Assembly (NCBI RefSeq): GCF_010389155.1 | Contig: NC_057765.1 | Coordinates: forward strand, 3,534,001 to 3,598,000 | Source of the DNA: Erigeron canadensis | Taxonomy: Eukaryota > Streptophyta > Magnoliopsida > Asterales > Asteraceae | Direction of reading: 5' to 3' | Length of the DNA stretch: 64,000 bases | Shown here: one piece after another, positions 23,102 through 35,500 of the stretch | How positions within the stretch are numbered: the first letter of the stretch is position 1 | How the letters are laid out: the number at the start of each line of letters is the position of its first letter | The notes under the pieces: model-generated | What the model saw: the letters and a program-made list of their open reading frames with translations, nothing else | The model's database searches: none | What the model was told of the DNA's origin: nothing | Translations under genes and position numbers: made by a program

Positions 23102-26029
23102 ATGTGTGTACAAGATTTAGAAAAGGTTAGTGAAGAAAAAGACAATTTGGGCCTCTCAACAGATCATCATAACACAACTGAATTTCCTTCTGATCAGATC
23201 AATCTTTCCAATTCTTTCCCTGTAAGTAATTTTCAAGCTCTTTTTGTTTTTATATATATATATATGTATGTATATATAAGAATTATCATTGAGTTTAGGC
23301 AATTTGTATCAATTCCTTGATGGGTTTTGCATAAAGTTTGATAATTTGAAATGGGTATTTTTTATTTTGGATTAATTTTTTTTTTTTGTTTTGGAATTTA
23401 AGCTGTTTTTCTTGTGTTGTAGGTAAGTGAATAAAGATTGTAATTTTCTTGAATTTACTGTATAAAAGTGAGAATTACTATTGAGTTTGAGCAAGTTGTT
23501 TCATTTTCTTATATGGGTTTGTTGTTATTTTTCATAAAGTTAATATCTTGAAATGTTTGTTTATTTTCTATGTTTAAAAGTTGTGATAGTTTGTGCTGAT
23601 CTTGAAATTAGCTTGTTTGTTGATGTATTTCCTTAGTAGTAATTGAAGTTTGATTGTGAATTGTTATTAACAAAAGAGTATGTGTTTGGTTGAAGTTGAT
23701 ATGATTGCAAATTTGCAACTTGCAAGACATTTTTAGCAAAGTTTTCTTTCTTGTAAAAAGATTGTGAAGTGTCCAATGGTTATTTTGGATAGAAGTGGAC
23801 TAATTTGGAAAAAAAGTTGATAACTTTACATCTTTTTTCCATGATCTCATGAAATTTCCATGTATATGTTTAGTTCAATATGGATTGTGAACTGGATTGA
23901 AGTGAGTTTTCTTCATTACTTCTACTTATGTGTTTGTATATGGTTCTGTTTATGACTTTGATTTAGTTGTCATTATGCTTATTTAATAAATTTTCATCTT
24001 TTGCACTCTTTTCTTTTATTGAATCGCTATCCTAGTTGTAGAAATTTAAATTCATTTACGCTCATTAATCACCTTGTTAAACATGCCTTGGTTCATGACT
24101 AATCATAGGATTGTTATCTTATATCCTGTAGCAATATACTTATATCAATGGTTTTGCTATCTAGTTATGCTTATGGCTAATAAAGTATTGTAGGTCTTTT
24201 TGCTTCGAAAGTGTGCACTTTGGTCACAGATGCCAATTGTGATAATATTATTGTTTAAAATGAAGCTTGGTATGGAGTGAATAGTGGTGTACAACTATGT
24301 TGATGAGAATATGGTTAGAATAGTTGGATCGACAGTTACTAATTTTTCAGTTATATATCTACTATCCGATTTTCTTCCAAAAATTGGGGAAAACAATCTT
24401 CTTTTATTGAATGTAGCACTTAGATTTCTCATGAAGTAATAAAAATCCCAGTGAAGATTGAACACCTTAGGCAAACGGTTGAAGTTCATATAAGCCATTT
24501 TAGGTTATTTTTTAATATTAATCATAGACCTTCCCATGTATTGTAGGTTCATACTCTTTCCGAATGAATCAACTATATAAACTAAGTAGATGCCTACATA
24601 TTTCTTAAACCAAACTGAAAATTAGACTATCAGATGATTAGCTTTGTTAACAGTATTACATTTTCATCAGATGGAGAGCATTTGTGAGGATACAGTAGTT
24701 GCAGAAGAGAAACAGAATAATTATATCCCCATGCTTCGTTCTGGGGAGTGGTCTGATATTGGTCATCGACCCTATATGGAGGACACTCACATATGCATCC
24801 CAGATCTTGCTAGAAATTTCAATAACAAGCTTCCGGGTGAAGATGCTGTCTCATTTTATGGGGTAAGTTCCTTCCCTTTTATATATTAATATTGATAACC
24901 CTGTTTTTTCTAAAGATGTTGAAAGCTAAAAATGGTGTCAATTGGGTGGTAACAATAGGTATTTGATGGGCATGGAGGAGAGGGTGCGTCGAATTTTGTG
25001 CGTGATAATCTTCCAAGAATTATCGTCGACGATGCTAACTTCCCATTGGAACTTGAAAAAGTAGTCACGAGGTCTTTTATGGAAACGGATGCTGCATTTG
25101 CCAGGTCATGTGCTATTGAATCCTCGCTTTCTTCCGGCACGACAGCACTTACTGCTATGATCTTTGGGAGGTCAGCTTTTGTTTCTTTACTTTTCCAATT
25201 ATAAGCCGTTAGTTCGTTACCAAAGCTGCTCAACTAGCCCATCTTGCCACATATTATTTACAGCTTCTCCACGGATGACAGTGGGCAAGAAATATTAGAT
25301 TATGATAAGTTGCCAAATATGGGATGTTGGATATCTTCATAATTTAATTACACATCCAGCCAAATATATGGATAACCGACCCATTATTTCTAGACTATAA
25401 TATGTTTCAGCTTTTATGATCGTAAGAAATTGTGTTTTAAATTCCCATGGTTTTATATTTTTAACAGATCACTGCTTGTGGCAAATGCCGGAGATTGTCG
25501 GGCAATTTTATCTAGACGTGGGCTAGCTTTTGAGATGTCAAAGGACCACAGACCGTGTTATGACAAGGAGCGACTTCGTATCGAATCCTTAGGTGGGTTC
25601 GTTGAGGATGGTTATTTGAATGGTCAATTAGCTGTGACCCGAGCCATAGGTAACTGGCACATCAATGGGCTCAAAGAAATGGGCGAGCACATTGGCCCAT
25701 TGAGCGCCGAACCAGAGCTAAAACTTGTCACACTAACAAAGGAAGACGAGTTCTTGATCATTGGTAGTGATGGCATCTGGGATGTGTTCAGAAACCAAAA
25801 CGCAGTGGATTTTGTTAGGCGGCGGTTACAAGAACATAATGATGTGAAGCGTTGCTGCCAGGAGATGGTGGATGAAGCAATGAAGAGAGGAGCACTTGAT
25901 AACCTGACGGTGGTTATTGTCTGCTTTCAGGCGGAACCACCACCACATGTGGTGGTACAGAGAGGTAGAGTAAGGAGGAGCATCTCTGCTGAAGGGTTGT
26001 TGAATCTTAAGTTCCATCTCGACGGGTAA
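23102..26029 (+). CDS. PP2C-type serine/threonine protein phosphatase
   Basis: Four exons: 23102-23221, 24671-24862, 24959-25170 and 25468-26029, with junction phases 0, 0 and 2. They encode 361 aa. The PP2C signatures are in order: WSDIGHRPYMEDTH (metal-binding Glu/Asp), VFDGHGGEGAS, SGTTALTAMIFGRSLLVANA, GDCRAILSRRG, LAVTRAIGNW, IIGSDGIWDV and LDNLTVVIV. The catalytic Asp residues are all present. The protein dephosphorylates Ser/Thr substrates using Mn/Mg. It resembles the Arabidopsis PP2C22/27/47 group rather than the ABA co-receptors; the assignment is from memory. There is no signal peptide or membrane segment. Exon 1 encodes a non-conserved acidic N-terminus of 40 residues, and a second Met opens exon 2, so initiation there is possible. 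The gene looks intact, and part of it is duplicated at 44.7 and 48.9 kb. Confidence 0.92.
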
Positions 26030-26495
26030 AAAAGAATCGTTTTTTACCCTTTTTTAACCAATTTGGAGACGATGATGAAAATTAGGTAATACTAGTTGTA
26101 AATACATTCATGTGAGAGAAGGAAATAAGGTAAGGGAGGATACTACTTGTATTTTTAGAGCCAGGGGATACAATATGTACATTCATAAAATGGTGATTCA
26201 TCATTTGAAATTTTATCTTGGATTATTTAAGGATACATGATGAAAGAAGGCAATTTAATGAGAGCTTAATGCATGACATGATGAAAAAAAGGCAATTTAA
26301 CGAGAGTTTGACGCACGATATGGTGATTGATGCATCAATGGAGGCCTAGACCGCTCTGTTCTGCGACCTTCATGGTCAGGTTGACGGTCACATTTGGTTC
26401 AGTAAAGAGTTTACAGTACACTAAAATGGCATGAATATATCTTCGTTGAACCAAGAATAAATTTGTAGCATTTTGATTCTTTTAAACGTCTATAA
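26030..26495 (+). other. PP2C 3' UTR and flank
   Basis: Conserved downstream of the stop in the partial duplicate at 49288-49680, including AATTTGGAGACGATGATGAA and GCCAGGGGATACAATATGTA. Confidence 0.6.
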
Positions 26496-26867
26496 GACTA
26501 AAAGGAGTGGTGCCAACTTTGGCCGACTCTCGCCCCAAGTCACCATAAGTCGCCCCCCACACCACCCCCTTTGCCCGACTTGTGTTTTGTCTGACCTCCA
26601 CAGCTCACTCCTTTGTGCTTCAAAGTCAGCCAAAGTCGCCCTGAACACCCTCCCCCCCCCCCCCCCCTCCGCCGACTTCTCCTAAATTCACCCATTTTTA
26701 CCTTTTTTACATACAACACTCCCCTACCCCACATGACACATGGCACAAGTCGTCCTACTCTCCAAAATCCACCCATTTTCACTTTTTTTAATGGGCAACT
26801 CTTCTTAAACCACATGACACATGGCACAAGTCGCCCCTCCCTCCCTTTCTTCCCACTCCTATTAGTC
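26496..26867. mobile_element. Tourist-like MITE (PIF/Harbinger)
   Basis: Flanked by TAA (26493-26495 and 26868-26870). The ends GACTAAAAGGAGTGG and, in reverse, GACTAATAGGAGTGGG match the termini of the 7129-7991 element. The interior is C-rich with a long C run near 26650-26668 and repeated ACATGACACATGGCACAAGT. It encodes nothing. Confidence 0.8.
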
Positions 26868-27134
26868 TAATATATAAATTTGATATGTATGTGTATAATT
26901 TTGTTAAGAGTTAAATTCATTACGTGCCCTTGTGGTTGTCGATAATATCTCTTTCCACCTTGTGCTTTTTTTTTTCCCGTTGCTAGATACCTTATGGTTT
27001 ATGTTAATTTCAGTACATGCCTTTTTGGCTAACAAACGAAAACAAGGGAGAACTAGATTAATTAGGAGGGAGAATTACGCCTAAAAAGTGATGTCAAGTG
27101 TATCCACAAGCTTCTCTTTTAGTTATAGTAAATA

Positions 27135-28318
27135 GGGATTATGGCACCGGAGTGTTACCAACTATGACTCAATTGTTATGTAATGTAATGATCTTTTAAA
27201 CTAGCTACCTGATGTAAGAACCTCTCATTTTTGTTCTTTTCATGTATCGGTTGACTTGTTGTATCGGTAGCCGGTAACGATGTTAATTTTATCTGGGATT
27301 ATGGAAACGTAGTGTAACTAACTATGACTCGATAGTTATGTAATGTAGTGACCTTAATTCCCGTTAACTCATTTTTCCGGTGACTCATATTTTTCTGGGC
27401 CACACACCATTATCAACAACCCATACCTTTAACAAGAAAAATTCAGATCTTTAACAAAAAGAAAAAAAACACACATATATGACGACGATCATGGTTACGG
27501 TTGTGGGTGGTGAACTCCGACAAGATGGATGGTGAATGGTCTTAGACTCCGACGAGGTTGTGGTGGGTGGTCTCAGTCTAATTTTTTCTTTCATTCAAAA
27601 GGTGCAACCATCTCTCCACCGTCTTCACATCCGGACACATGCCACCGCTGACTGTCACAAAATCCTAGACAACCACCGTCGTCATCCTCTGTCAAAATCC
27701 CCCATTTTACCCCATTGTAAACCAACGTTGCTGGATCTTGATGGTGGATGAGATCATAACACAATCCGATTTGGGGATTAGGGCTTGTCACCATCAAAAA
27801 GTGAAAGATGGAAAATGATTGTTATTATCATTACTTGATCTTGGAATGAAAAAAGAAACAAGAGCTTTGAAGGGGATTTTGATTGGATGACAAGTAGATA
27901 GATATAGATATATGGCATAGTTTTCGTATATGTATATATACATCTATCTATTTCTAGTGTTGAATTGTGTTCGAGATTTTCACATTTGCTCTCCGGAAAA
28001 AAAATGTTCTTACTTAAGATAGTGTCGGAAATAAACCGGAGAATATGACCAGAGTATAAAGTTGTCGGAGTAACCCCATAGCATACATCAAGTGAACAAA
28101 ACAGAGAATTTCCTACATCAATTTAACACTTTTGTAGGTCATTACATTATATAACCATTCACTCATAGTTGGTTACACTCCAGTGCCTTAATCCCTATTC
28201 TTTTTTTTTTTACGTCCAACCCACGATGGAAGGTACTTACATCATATACCAATTTGAAAGATCACTACATTACATAACCATTGAATCATAGTTGGTTACA
28301 CCCCAATGTCATAATCCC
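27135..28318. mobile_element. Inverted-repeat element with TA duplication
   Basis: TA flanks both ends. The left arm GGGATTATGGCACC...AACTATGACTCAATTGTTAT (27135) is repeated near 27295, and the inverted form appears near 28140 and at 28258-28318 (ending ATAATCCC). The interior at 27480-27830 has short open stretches of no recognised family. The 48142-48447 foldback MITE shares the same arm motif. It ends about 125 bp from the bHLH stop codon. Confidence 0.6.
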
Positions 28319-28442
28319 TAGTATAGTATAGTACAGTATAGTATAGATAGATAGAGAGATATCGCTAAGTAGAAACACTTATAACTTAACGTATATAAAA
28401 TTACCTCAACTATACACTACTATGTTACATTAAAACTTAACC

Positions 28443-29570
28443 TCATAACGGGTCCGAAAATTTGTTAGTTAAAGATAATCGGAGCTGATCTTGAGTGTAC
28501 AATTGTCTGCCCATTTTCACAGTAGCTTGTTGGGTCATCAACTCGTTTACCACTGACACACTCGAGTGTTTCACTTCCAAATCGAGGTCCTTCAATGCCA
28601 CCATTAGTCTTGCAGCAGGGTGGTTTTTCTTGTTACTTTGTATCCTAATTATAGCATCCCAACCAATGACCTTCACATCAACTTCCACATCCGCCATATC
28701 TTCCGGCAGTGAAATGGCAGCGGACGATGATTGCTTCGAATTTTCACTTAATAACTCTTTCTTTAACACATCAAGTTGGTTTCTTAGCTCTTCTATATCA
28801 CTTTCTGAGGTCTCAACTTCCAACTTCAACTCATTGATGTACGAGATCGCGTCGCCAAGGAGAGACGACTTGTCCATCTTCGAGACGTTTGGAAGAACAG
28901 CTCGAAGAGCATAAAACTGTTGGTTTATCTTTTCTCTCCTTTGTCTCTCTGCTTCCACATGATTCAATGGTTGTTTACTTCCATTAGCAGGCTCTCGCCC
29001 TCGCTTTCTAGTCTTTTTCTCCAATTCCACCATTCTACTATTCTTCACTTCTTGAATCACAGACGCATCAAGATCTGAGTGATCCGAATCAGCTCCAGTC
29101 AATCCTCCACCACCACCACCACCACCTGGTTTCACAGTACTCGAAGACGGAAGCACGCCCGAGACAAAAGAGAGCATCCCATCTTCGTTACTCCCACACG
29201 AAGTAGAAGATCTTTTCTTCTTATTATCACTGTTATTGTTATTCTCTTCATTTCCAAAATGAGATTTACCCAAAAGCATGCTACCTGTAGTCATTTTCTC
29301 GTCAATACTCGATATCTTCTCTGATTCGGATTCGGTATTAGACAAAATCCCAATTCTCTGACCCAAAAAATTCAACTCCCTAGCCCTAAATAATCCATGA
29401 GAATCAGGGCTAAGGTTCTGGTTTTGAAGTGGCTTAGACGAGGGGATAATTTGAGGAACCATCACATCCACCGAACCCACATCCCAGGCATCCGATACAG
29501 TAGACGAAGAGGGGTCAATTTCATTAATATCATCATCATTAACTTTATTATCACCAACGGGGAACTGCAT
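28443..29570 (-). CDS. MYC2-type bHLH module: last exon of the TNL or a separate truncated gene
   Basis: If read alone from the ATG at 29570 this is a 375-aa protein; that ATG overlaps the splice acceptor GATGCAG/TTC used in the fusion model. Residues 203-249 form the bHLH, with basic-region His, Glu and Arg in [12 protein letters not shown] (E-box/G-box contacts) and [16 protein letters not shown] coiled segment follows, then the ACT-like region [20 protein letters not shown] to QQATVKMG, diagnostic of MYC2/3/4. [12 protein letters not shown] resembles the region ahead of the bHLH in MYC2 proteins. Missing is the N-terminal half of a usual MYC2 (roughly 600 aa), which carries the JAZ-interaction domain and activation domain. 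It should bind DNA and dimerise but not bind JAZ or activate by the normal route. MYC2-type genes usually lack introns, so this fits a partial copy. Confidence 0.85.
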   Translation of the reverse strand: MQFPVGDNKVNDDDINEIDPSSSTVSDAWDVGSVDVMVPQIIPSSKPLQNQNLSPDSHGLFRARELNFLGQRIGILSNTESESEKISSIDEKMTTGSMLLGKSHFGNEENNNNSDNKKKRSSTSCGSNEDGMLSFVSGVLPSSSTVKPGGGGGGGGLTGADSDHSDLDASVIQEVKNSRMVELEKKTRKRGREPANGSKQPLNHVEAERQRREKINQQFYALRAVLPNVSKMDKSSLLGDAISYINELKLEVETSESDIEELRNQLDVLKKELLSENSKQSSSAAISLPEDMADVEVDVKVIGWDAIIRIQSNKKNHPAARLMVALKDLDLEVKHSSVSVVNELMTQQATVKMGRQLYTQDQLRLSLTNKFSDPL

Positions 29571-32500
29571 CAGAAAAAGAGGTTAAGAAGAGAAGAAATA
29601 AATCTTATCAACAAGTTTTAACCTCCATTCTTATATGGACTCTAGTAAATATGTGGAAGAGCAAAACTTTCTGGTTTTCTAGGCAATTACTTCGTATTTG
29701 GATGAGCATAACTCCCTGGTATTCTAGTCATATGAGAGAATGGATTAAACATTTAAACTACTTTGTTGTATGACTTGTATCTAATAAGTATAAAATTGGA
29801 TAACCTGTAGAGATAATCTTGTCAAGTCAGATTCTAAAGGTTCAATTTTGTCAATGAGTGAGCTTGAAGTAGACACCATGGTTTCATTGATGACCATATC
29901 CTGTGGATTGTAAAGTTTCTGGGATGAGTAGATGGAGCTAAAATCTTGCACAAAGAAAGGTTAAACTGTTTTCATTTATAACCTACTAAACCCATATATA
30001 TATGATTACCATTGGTAGTGCTTTATTAAGTTTAGATGTGAACTCCATACTTTTATCAACAATAGATGATTTTGATAACTCTGAAATCTTGTAACTTTCC
30101 TCCTGTGTTGTTTTTACAATACAAGTGAGAGATAATTTATCAAACTCTATTATAATACACCCTAAAATCACCACAAAAAGAAATCATGACACTAAACCTA
30201 ATTATAATTGTTCAGTTAGCTCATGTAATAGAAAAGGGAAAAAAACTCTATAAAGCATTATCCGTGAGCTAACATATTAAAACTGCAAAGGGAATTAGAG
30301 ATCTTAGATTTTTATTTATTTTTTCTATACATTTATTACTGTAGCTCATTTCCTTTCTATTCAGGCAATTAATCCCTATATTTATTACTTACCATTTCCG
30401 GACCATACATGACGCATCTAATGGTCTTGACTTCTGTATATGATTGATACGGGTGCTCTTGTTTACCAGTCATTCTCCATCCTCCTACCTCTGTTACCAT
30501 TATAAATTTTCTCTTTATAAAGCTTAACTTTAATGCAATTACCCAACATTAGCTTTGATTAACAGGAAGTACCTACCTGTATAGTCGATTTTACAATCAA
30601 CCAAAATCCTGAACCAATCAGGAGTGAGTTTTCCAGCCTCCATTAACTCAAAAAAATCACGGCGGCAAAGATAGTAAGCCCCTGTACTAAGTTTAAATTC
30701 AGGAAAATCTTCTCCGAGAACTGCAACACATTCTTTGTTCTCTTGCAAGGCTTCATTTGCTGCTTCATCAGTGTACACAAGAGTGGCACCGCACCAATGT
30801 ATATCCAGAAGACCCTTGATCACAACGATAGACACAGTAACTGTCTCTTCAATTTGTAATGCTTTCCCCATTGGCCAATAGCTTGACCACATACCAACCT
30901 CATCAGGTTTGCCGAAGACTCTGGGGTTGTACATCAAGTTTAAACCACTGGGCGTACTAATTTTTGCAAACCATACCCAATCTTCACCGTGCGCTGTATA
31001 TTGAAAAGTTATGAGTAATCCGTCGAGGCTCTTGAGCTCGGGGCATGCAGGCACTTTAAAAGACAATAATGTCGATTGTGATGTATACATGTAATCAGTA
31101 TCAGTCATCATGTTTGAATTCTTTATGTTTGGCAGAGATGTGCTCATTATATTAAATTCGTACAGCATCTGTGACACAGAAGCGGAGGATTCCAGTAAGT
31201 CATGTGTTCCCTGGGTGGGGTTATATTGTATATATAAAATTATTTTTTAAAAAGGCCAACCTGGACACACGAACTCCTGCCTTTGGTAAGCTCGGCATCT
31301 CCAACCAAGCACACGTTAAGATCTTGATATTCTCTGAGCCAAGTCATGTGTTTCAAATCAGATTCTTCAAGCTTGGTTAGTGGGATCAATTTGAAAAGGC
31401 CTTCAACTTCACACAAATTGACACAGCCTTCATAGCCAAATTCTTGCAATGCGAATCGATGTGACTCAAAAGTTACTACATTCAACGAATTACAATAATA
31501 AATGTACAATTCTGCAAGTGTACTCGGAAGACATCGCAGCTCTTTAAGATCATTGCAACCACTGACATCAAGGACCCGAAGACATTTAAGATAATTGTAA
31601 CTAGGCAGGAAGTCAAACGGACTATTGACTAGATTCAAGTATATCAAAAGCTGTTGGTCTTTGAAAGTAAGAGGAAAATAATCAGTGTCACTAATATTGC
31701 AGTTCATTAGGTATAACTTCTGTAATGAATGCGGCAAAAGAAAGGAAGTCTGCTGACTACTTTTTATGGTATGAAAAGATGATCCTTCTTGAGTTACTAT
31801 TGGACTTATTTCCTCCCTCATACAAAGTTTTTTACATCCTGTTATATTCAATATGTCAAGACAAGTAAGATCTCCAAGGGCTACGTGAGTCAGACTTCTA
31901 CAATCCCAGAGAATCAAAATCTCAAGACAACGAAGTCGATGGATATTTCGGATTTCACGTAGCTTCTTTGAGCTTCTAAGATTTAAAATCTTGAGTGAAT
32001 GAAAATCCTGTTTCCAAAGTTATATGAAAAATGAGAGGGAATGGCTAGTAAACATCAAGACCATGAAAAACTAAGGAACAAACTGTAGAAAGAGGATGCT
32101 GAGTTCTCTACCGCAGGCGGTTCAAATTCTTCCAAGCAGCTATAGCTCATATCTACAGCCACCAAGTTTTTCATGCACAAGCTGGAGGGTATGGCTCGTA
32201 AACTGAATCCAGTCCAGCAGAGCCATCTTAACTGTTTTGAAAAATTCTCGTAGGGTCCAGTGAGATCCACAGAGTTTAACTGGAGCAATTTTAATTTGTC
32301 CATCTTCTTAAATGACTCTGTAGTTAGGTCCGATGACTTCAATAACATTGAAAATTGTAAAAATTACATACAGATGTCCGTCACTAAGACAAGGAAAAGC
32401 TTCAAAAATCATAAACTAGGTAGCTTTTGACAGCTCTATTACCTCATACTCATATGACTCTTGTTGATTTAGCAGCTTTATGTCAAGAGCCAGACCTTCG

Positions 32501-35500
32501 ATTTTTTTTGAACCCTAAATAGAAAGATGACAAACGTATAAAACTAAGAAGGCGTGGAAGGTAAAATAAGATGCAATTAATATTTTTCATACCTTTCCTT
32601 CCTGCAATATATCGTAGGACTCCTTATCTCTCCAAACTCTGCTACGTTTTGCAGGGTTTTTGGGTGACTCTTTATAAATAATAGTTCTTGCCATTTCTTG
32701 AATCAGTCGGTGCATCATCAGTGTTTTGTTTGGTGAAACAGAGAGAAGGCAGCTTTTAAAAAGAGATTCTATTCCAGACAAAGCCGAGTAATCAGGCTCT
32801 AATATCTTCACTACATAATCTATGTGTTTGCCAACAAAGAAACAGGCAATATGCAAAAACAAATCTCTGTCAGAGTCAAGTGGCAATGACTCATAGCTCC
32901 CTATGAGTACCCTATGAATTCCAGAATGAAGCTCTTTTTCACACGATTTCAATCTACTTTCCCAAAATTGCTTGTTATTCTGAGATAGGGAGGAACCCAA
33001 TACTTCAAGAGCAAGTGGATTTCCTTCACAATACCAAAGTGCCTTCTCTATAAGATGGTCATAACCTTCAGGTGGAGCTTTGGATCCAAAAGCATGAAGA
33101 CTTAACAGTTCTAATGAATCATTAATATCAAGCGATTTCATTTCGAGCTCTTGACACCTCCAATAAGTAGACTGATCAAACCATTTATGTGCATTACTTT
33201 CCCTTGTTGTTATTATAATCTTGCATTGTGTTTCAATTCCAGCTCCAAGTAAGAGAAACAAGTGGCTCGGTTCAACAATGTTATCAAGAACAATGAGTGC
33301 CTTTTCTGTTTGTAGGGCATTTTCAATTTTACAGGTACCTTGCCAAACACTAGGAATTTTTCTCTTCTTGCCCTGTAAGATATCACTAAGAAGCTTTTGT
33401 TGTAGCTCATGCAATTGTTTTGTTGATTTACTACCAATATCTTCCAAGATGCTTATGCTTCCAAAATTTTCCCAATTAGAGTAGACAATGTGCCTGGCCA
33501 AAGTCGTCTTACCACTTCCTCCCATGCCCCAAACTGCTAGTATTTGGGCACTGGATTTTTCTAACCAATTATCGATCTCCTTACGCCAAGTATCCATCCC
33601 TACTAGATTGGCTTTATGATAAACTTTTTTGAGATCAAGCTTTTTCTCAATGATGCGAACAACTTTTTCCGAAAACTTCGTTTCAGGCCTGCATCAAAAC
33701 ACAGCAAGCACATAGCTCTGAAAATCCAAGAGTGCGCTCCCTTAAGTCTATACATAACATATGAATATAGCTCATCACATGACAAGAATGTTTTAACAAC
33801 TTTAGAGAGGAAAAAGAGAGGAGAAAGGGGAGAGTACAAACTAATAGTCGTTTTGTTAAAAAGTATGCAACAATCAAAGCATAACAACATACATTCGGCT
33901 AAACATGTAATTTTATTAAAGTGTATCAAAGAACTACAAGCTACATCATAATTAGAACTCTAATCTTACTAGTTGAATGATATATTTTCAGTTAAATGGG
34001 TAAAAATTGAGAAATCTGTTTTGATATTTAGTGAAAGAGGTTCCTATCAATGTTTCAAAAAATAAAGGGTTATTATTAATTTTGGATGTATTTTCTAGTT
34101 AGGTCACCCGATTTTTGGGTCAGCTGACGACGTTCATCAACGCCACCCCAGCTCACTATAGGCACAGTTCCTTTAAATCTTCACCAAAATCCTCCTCAGA
34201 CACAAAAATTTGATCCGTGTGCGTGTCATACCTCCCCATCTCAATCCGACTCTATACCCGCTACCTTTGCTCTTCTTAACAAAAACCCTCTCTGGCACAA
34301 AGCCAATATGAATATTCTTCTCTTATGAAAAACGACATATGGTCATTAGTTCCATGTGTTCCGGAAAAAATGTAGTTGCTTGTAAATGGGTATACAAAGT
34401 TAAACGTGATCAAAGGGGTATTATCAATCGCTGTAAAGCAAGACTAGTTACTAAGGGTTTTCATTAGCAACAGGGTATTGACTACACTCAATACCCTGAT
34501 ACTTTTAGCCCTGTTGTCAAGGCTATCACTATACAGGTTGTTCTACATATTGCTATAGCAAATCGTTGGTCCTTAAGACAATTAGATGTCCAAAATACGT
34601 TCTTACATAGTGACCTAAGAGAAGAGTATATCTATAACAGCCACCGGGTTTCATTGACATATCCAAACCTGACCATGTGTGTTTATTGCACAAATTATTG
34701 TATGACCTAAAGCAAGCACCAAAAGCTTGGTTTTCTCGGCTGTCTCAGGTTCTTCATAGTATTGGTTTCAATGGATCCAAAACTGATCCCTCCCTTTTTC
34801 ATCTATTGTGATCATAGTACAGTGTTATATCAGTCAGTGTACGTTGATGATATTATTTTGACAGGTATCAACCCTTTCGGGTTGTTCATAAGCTTAGTCG
34901 TGCCTTTGCCATTCAAGACATGGGCTCTATATCCTATTTTGTGGGTGTGGAAATCACACGTATGGGTTCAGATTTGTTTCTCTCTCAACACAAATACATT
35001 ACAGACCTCTTGGCACACACGGGTTTGTCTAAAGCCAATCCCGTTCCATCTCATTTTTCTACCTCTGCGGTTTTGTCTAATGGTGATATCGTTGCTTTTC
35101 TGGACCCGGTAAAATCCCGGAGTATTGTTGGGGGTCTCCAATATGCTACCCTTTCGAGGCCTGATATTGCCTTTGCTATTAACAGAGTGTGTCAATACAT
35201 TCATTCACCAACCGAAAATCATTGGTTAGCTGTTAAGCGTATTCTTCGTTATTTACAAGGGACATCTGATTACTGGTTTACTCATCTCTAGCAACTCCGC
35301 TACTCAGTTACATGCTTATGCTGATGTCGCCTTCAATAATATTAATGCCTACTCCGATGCTGATTGGATTGGTTAACCTGATGACCGTCAATCCACGGGG
35401 GATTTGCTATATATCTTGAATCTAATCTTGCAAAAAATAGCAACAAACTTTGGTGTCATTATTAAATCTAGAAACCATCGATCAAAATAACTCGTAATAG

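Noticed and set aside
26540..26870. Overlapping Pro-, Gly- and Arg-rich frames
   Set aside because: Produced by the C-run and repeats of the Tourist-like MITE.
27480..27830. Short frames on both strands
   Set aside because: They overlap each other inside an inverted-repeat element and show no domain.
28495..28914. 139-aa plus-strand frame
   Set aside because: Shadow of the bHLH exon on the opposite strand.
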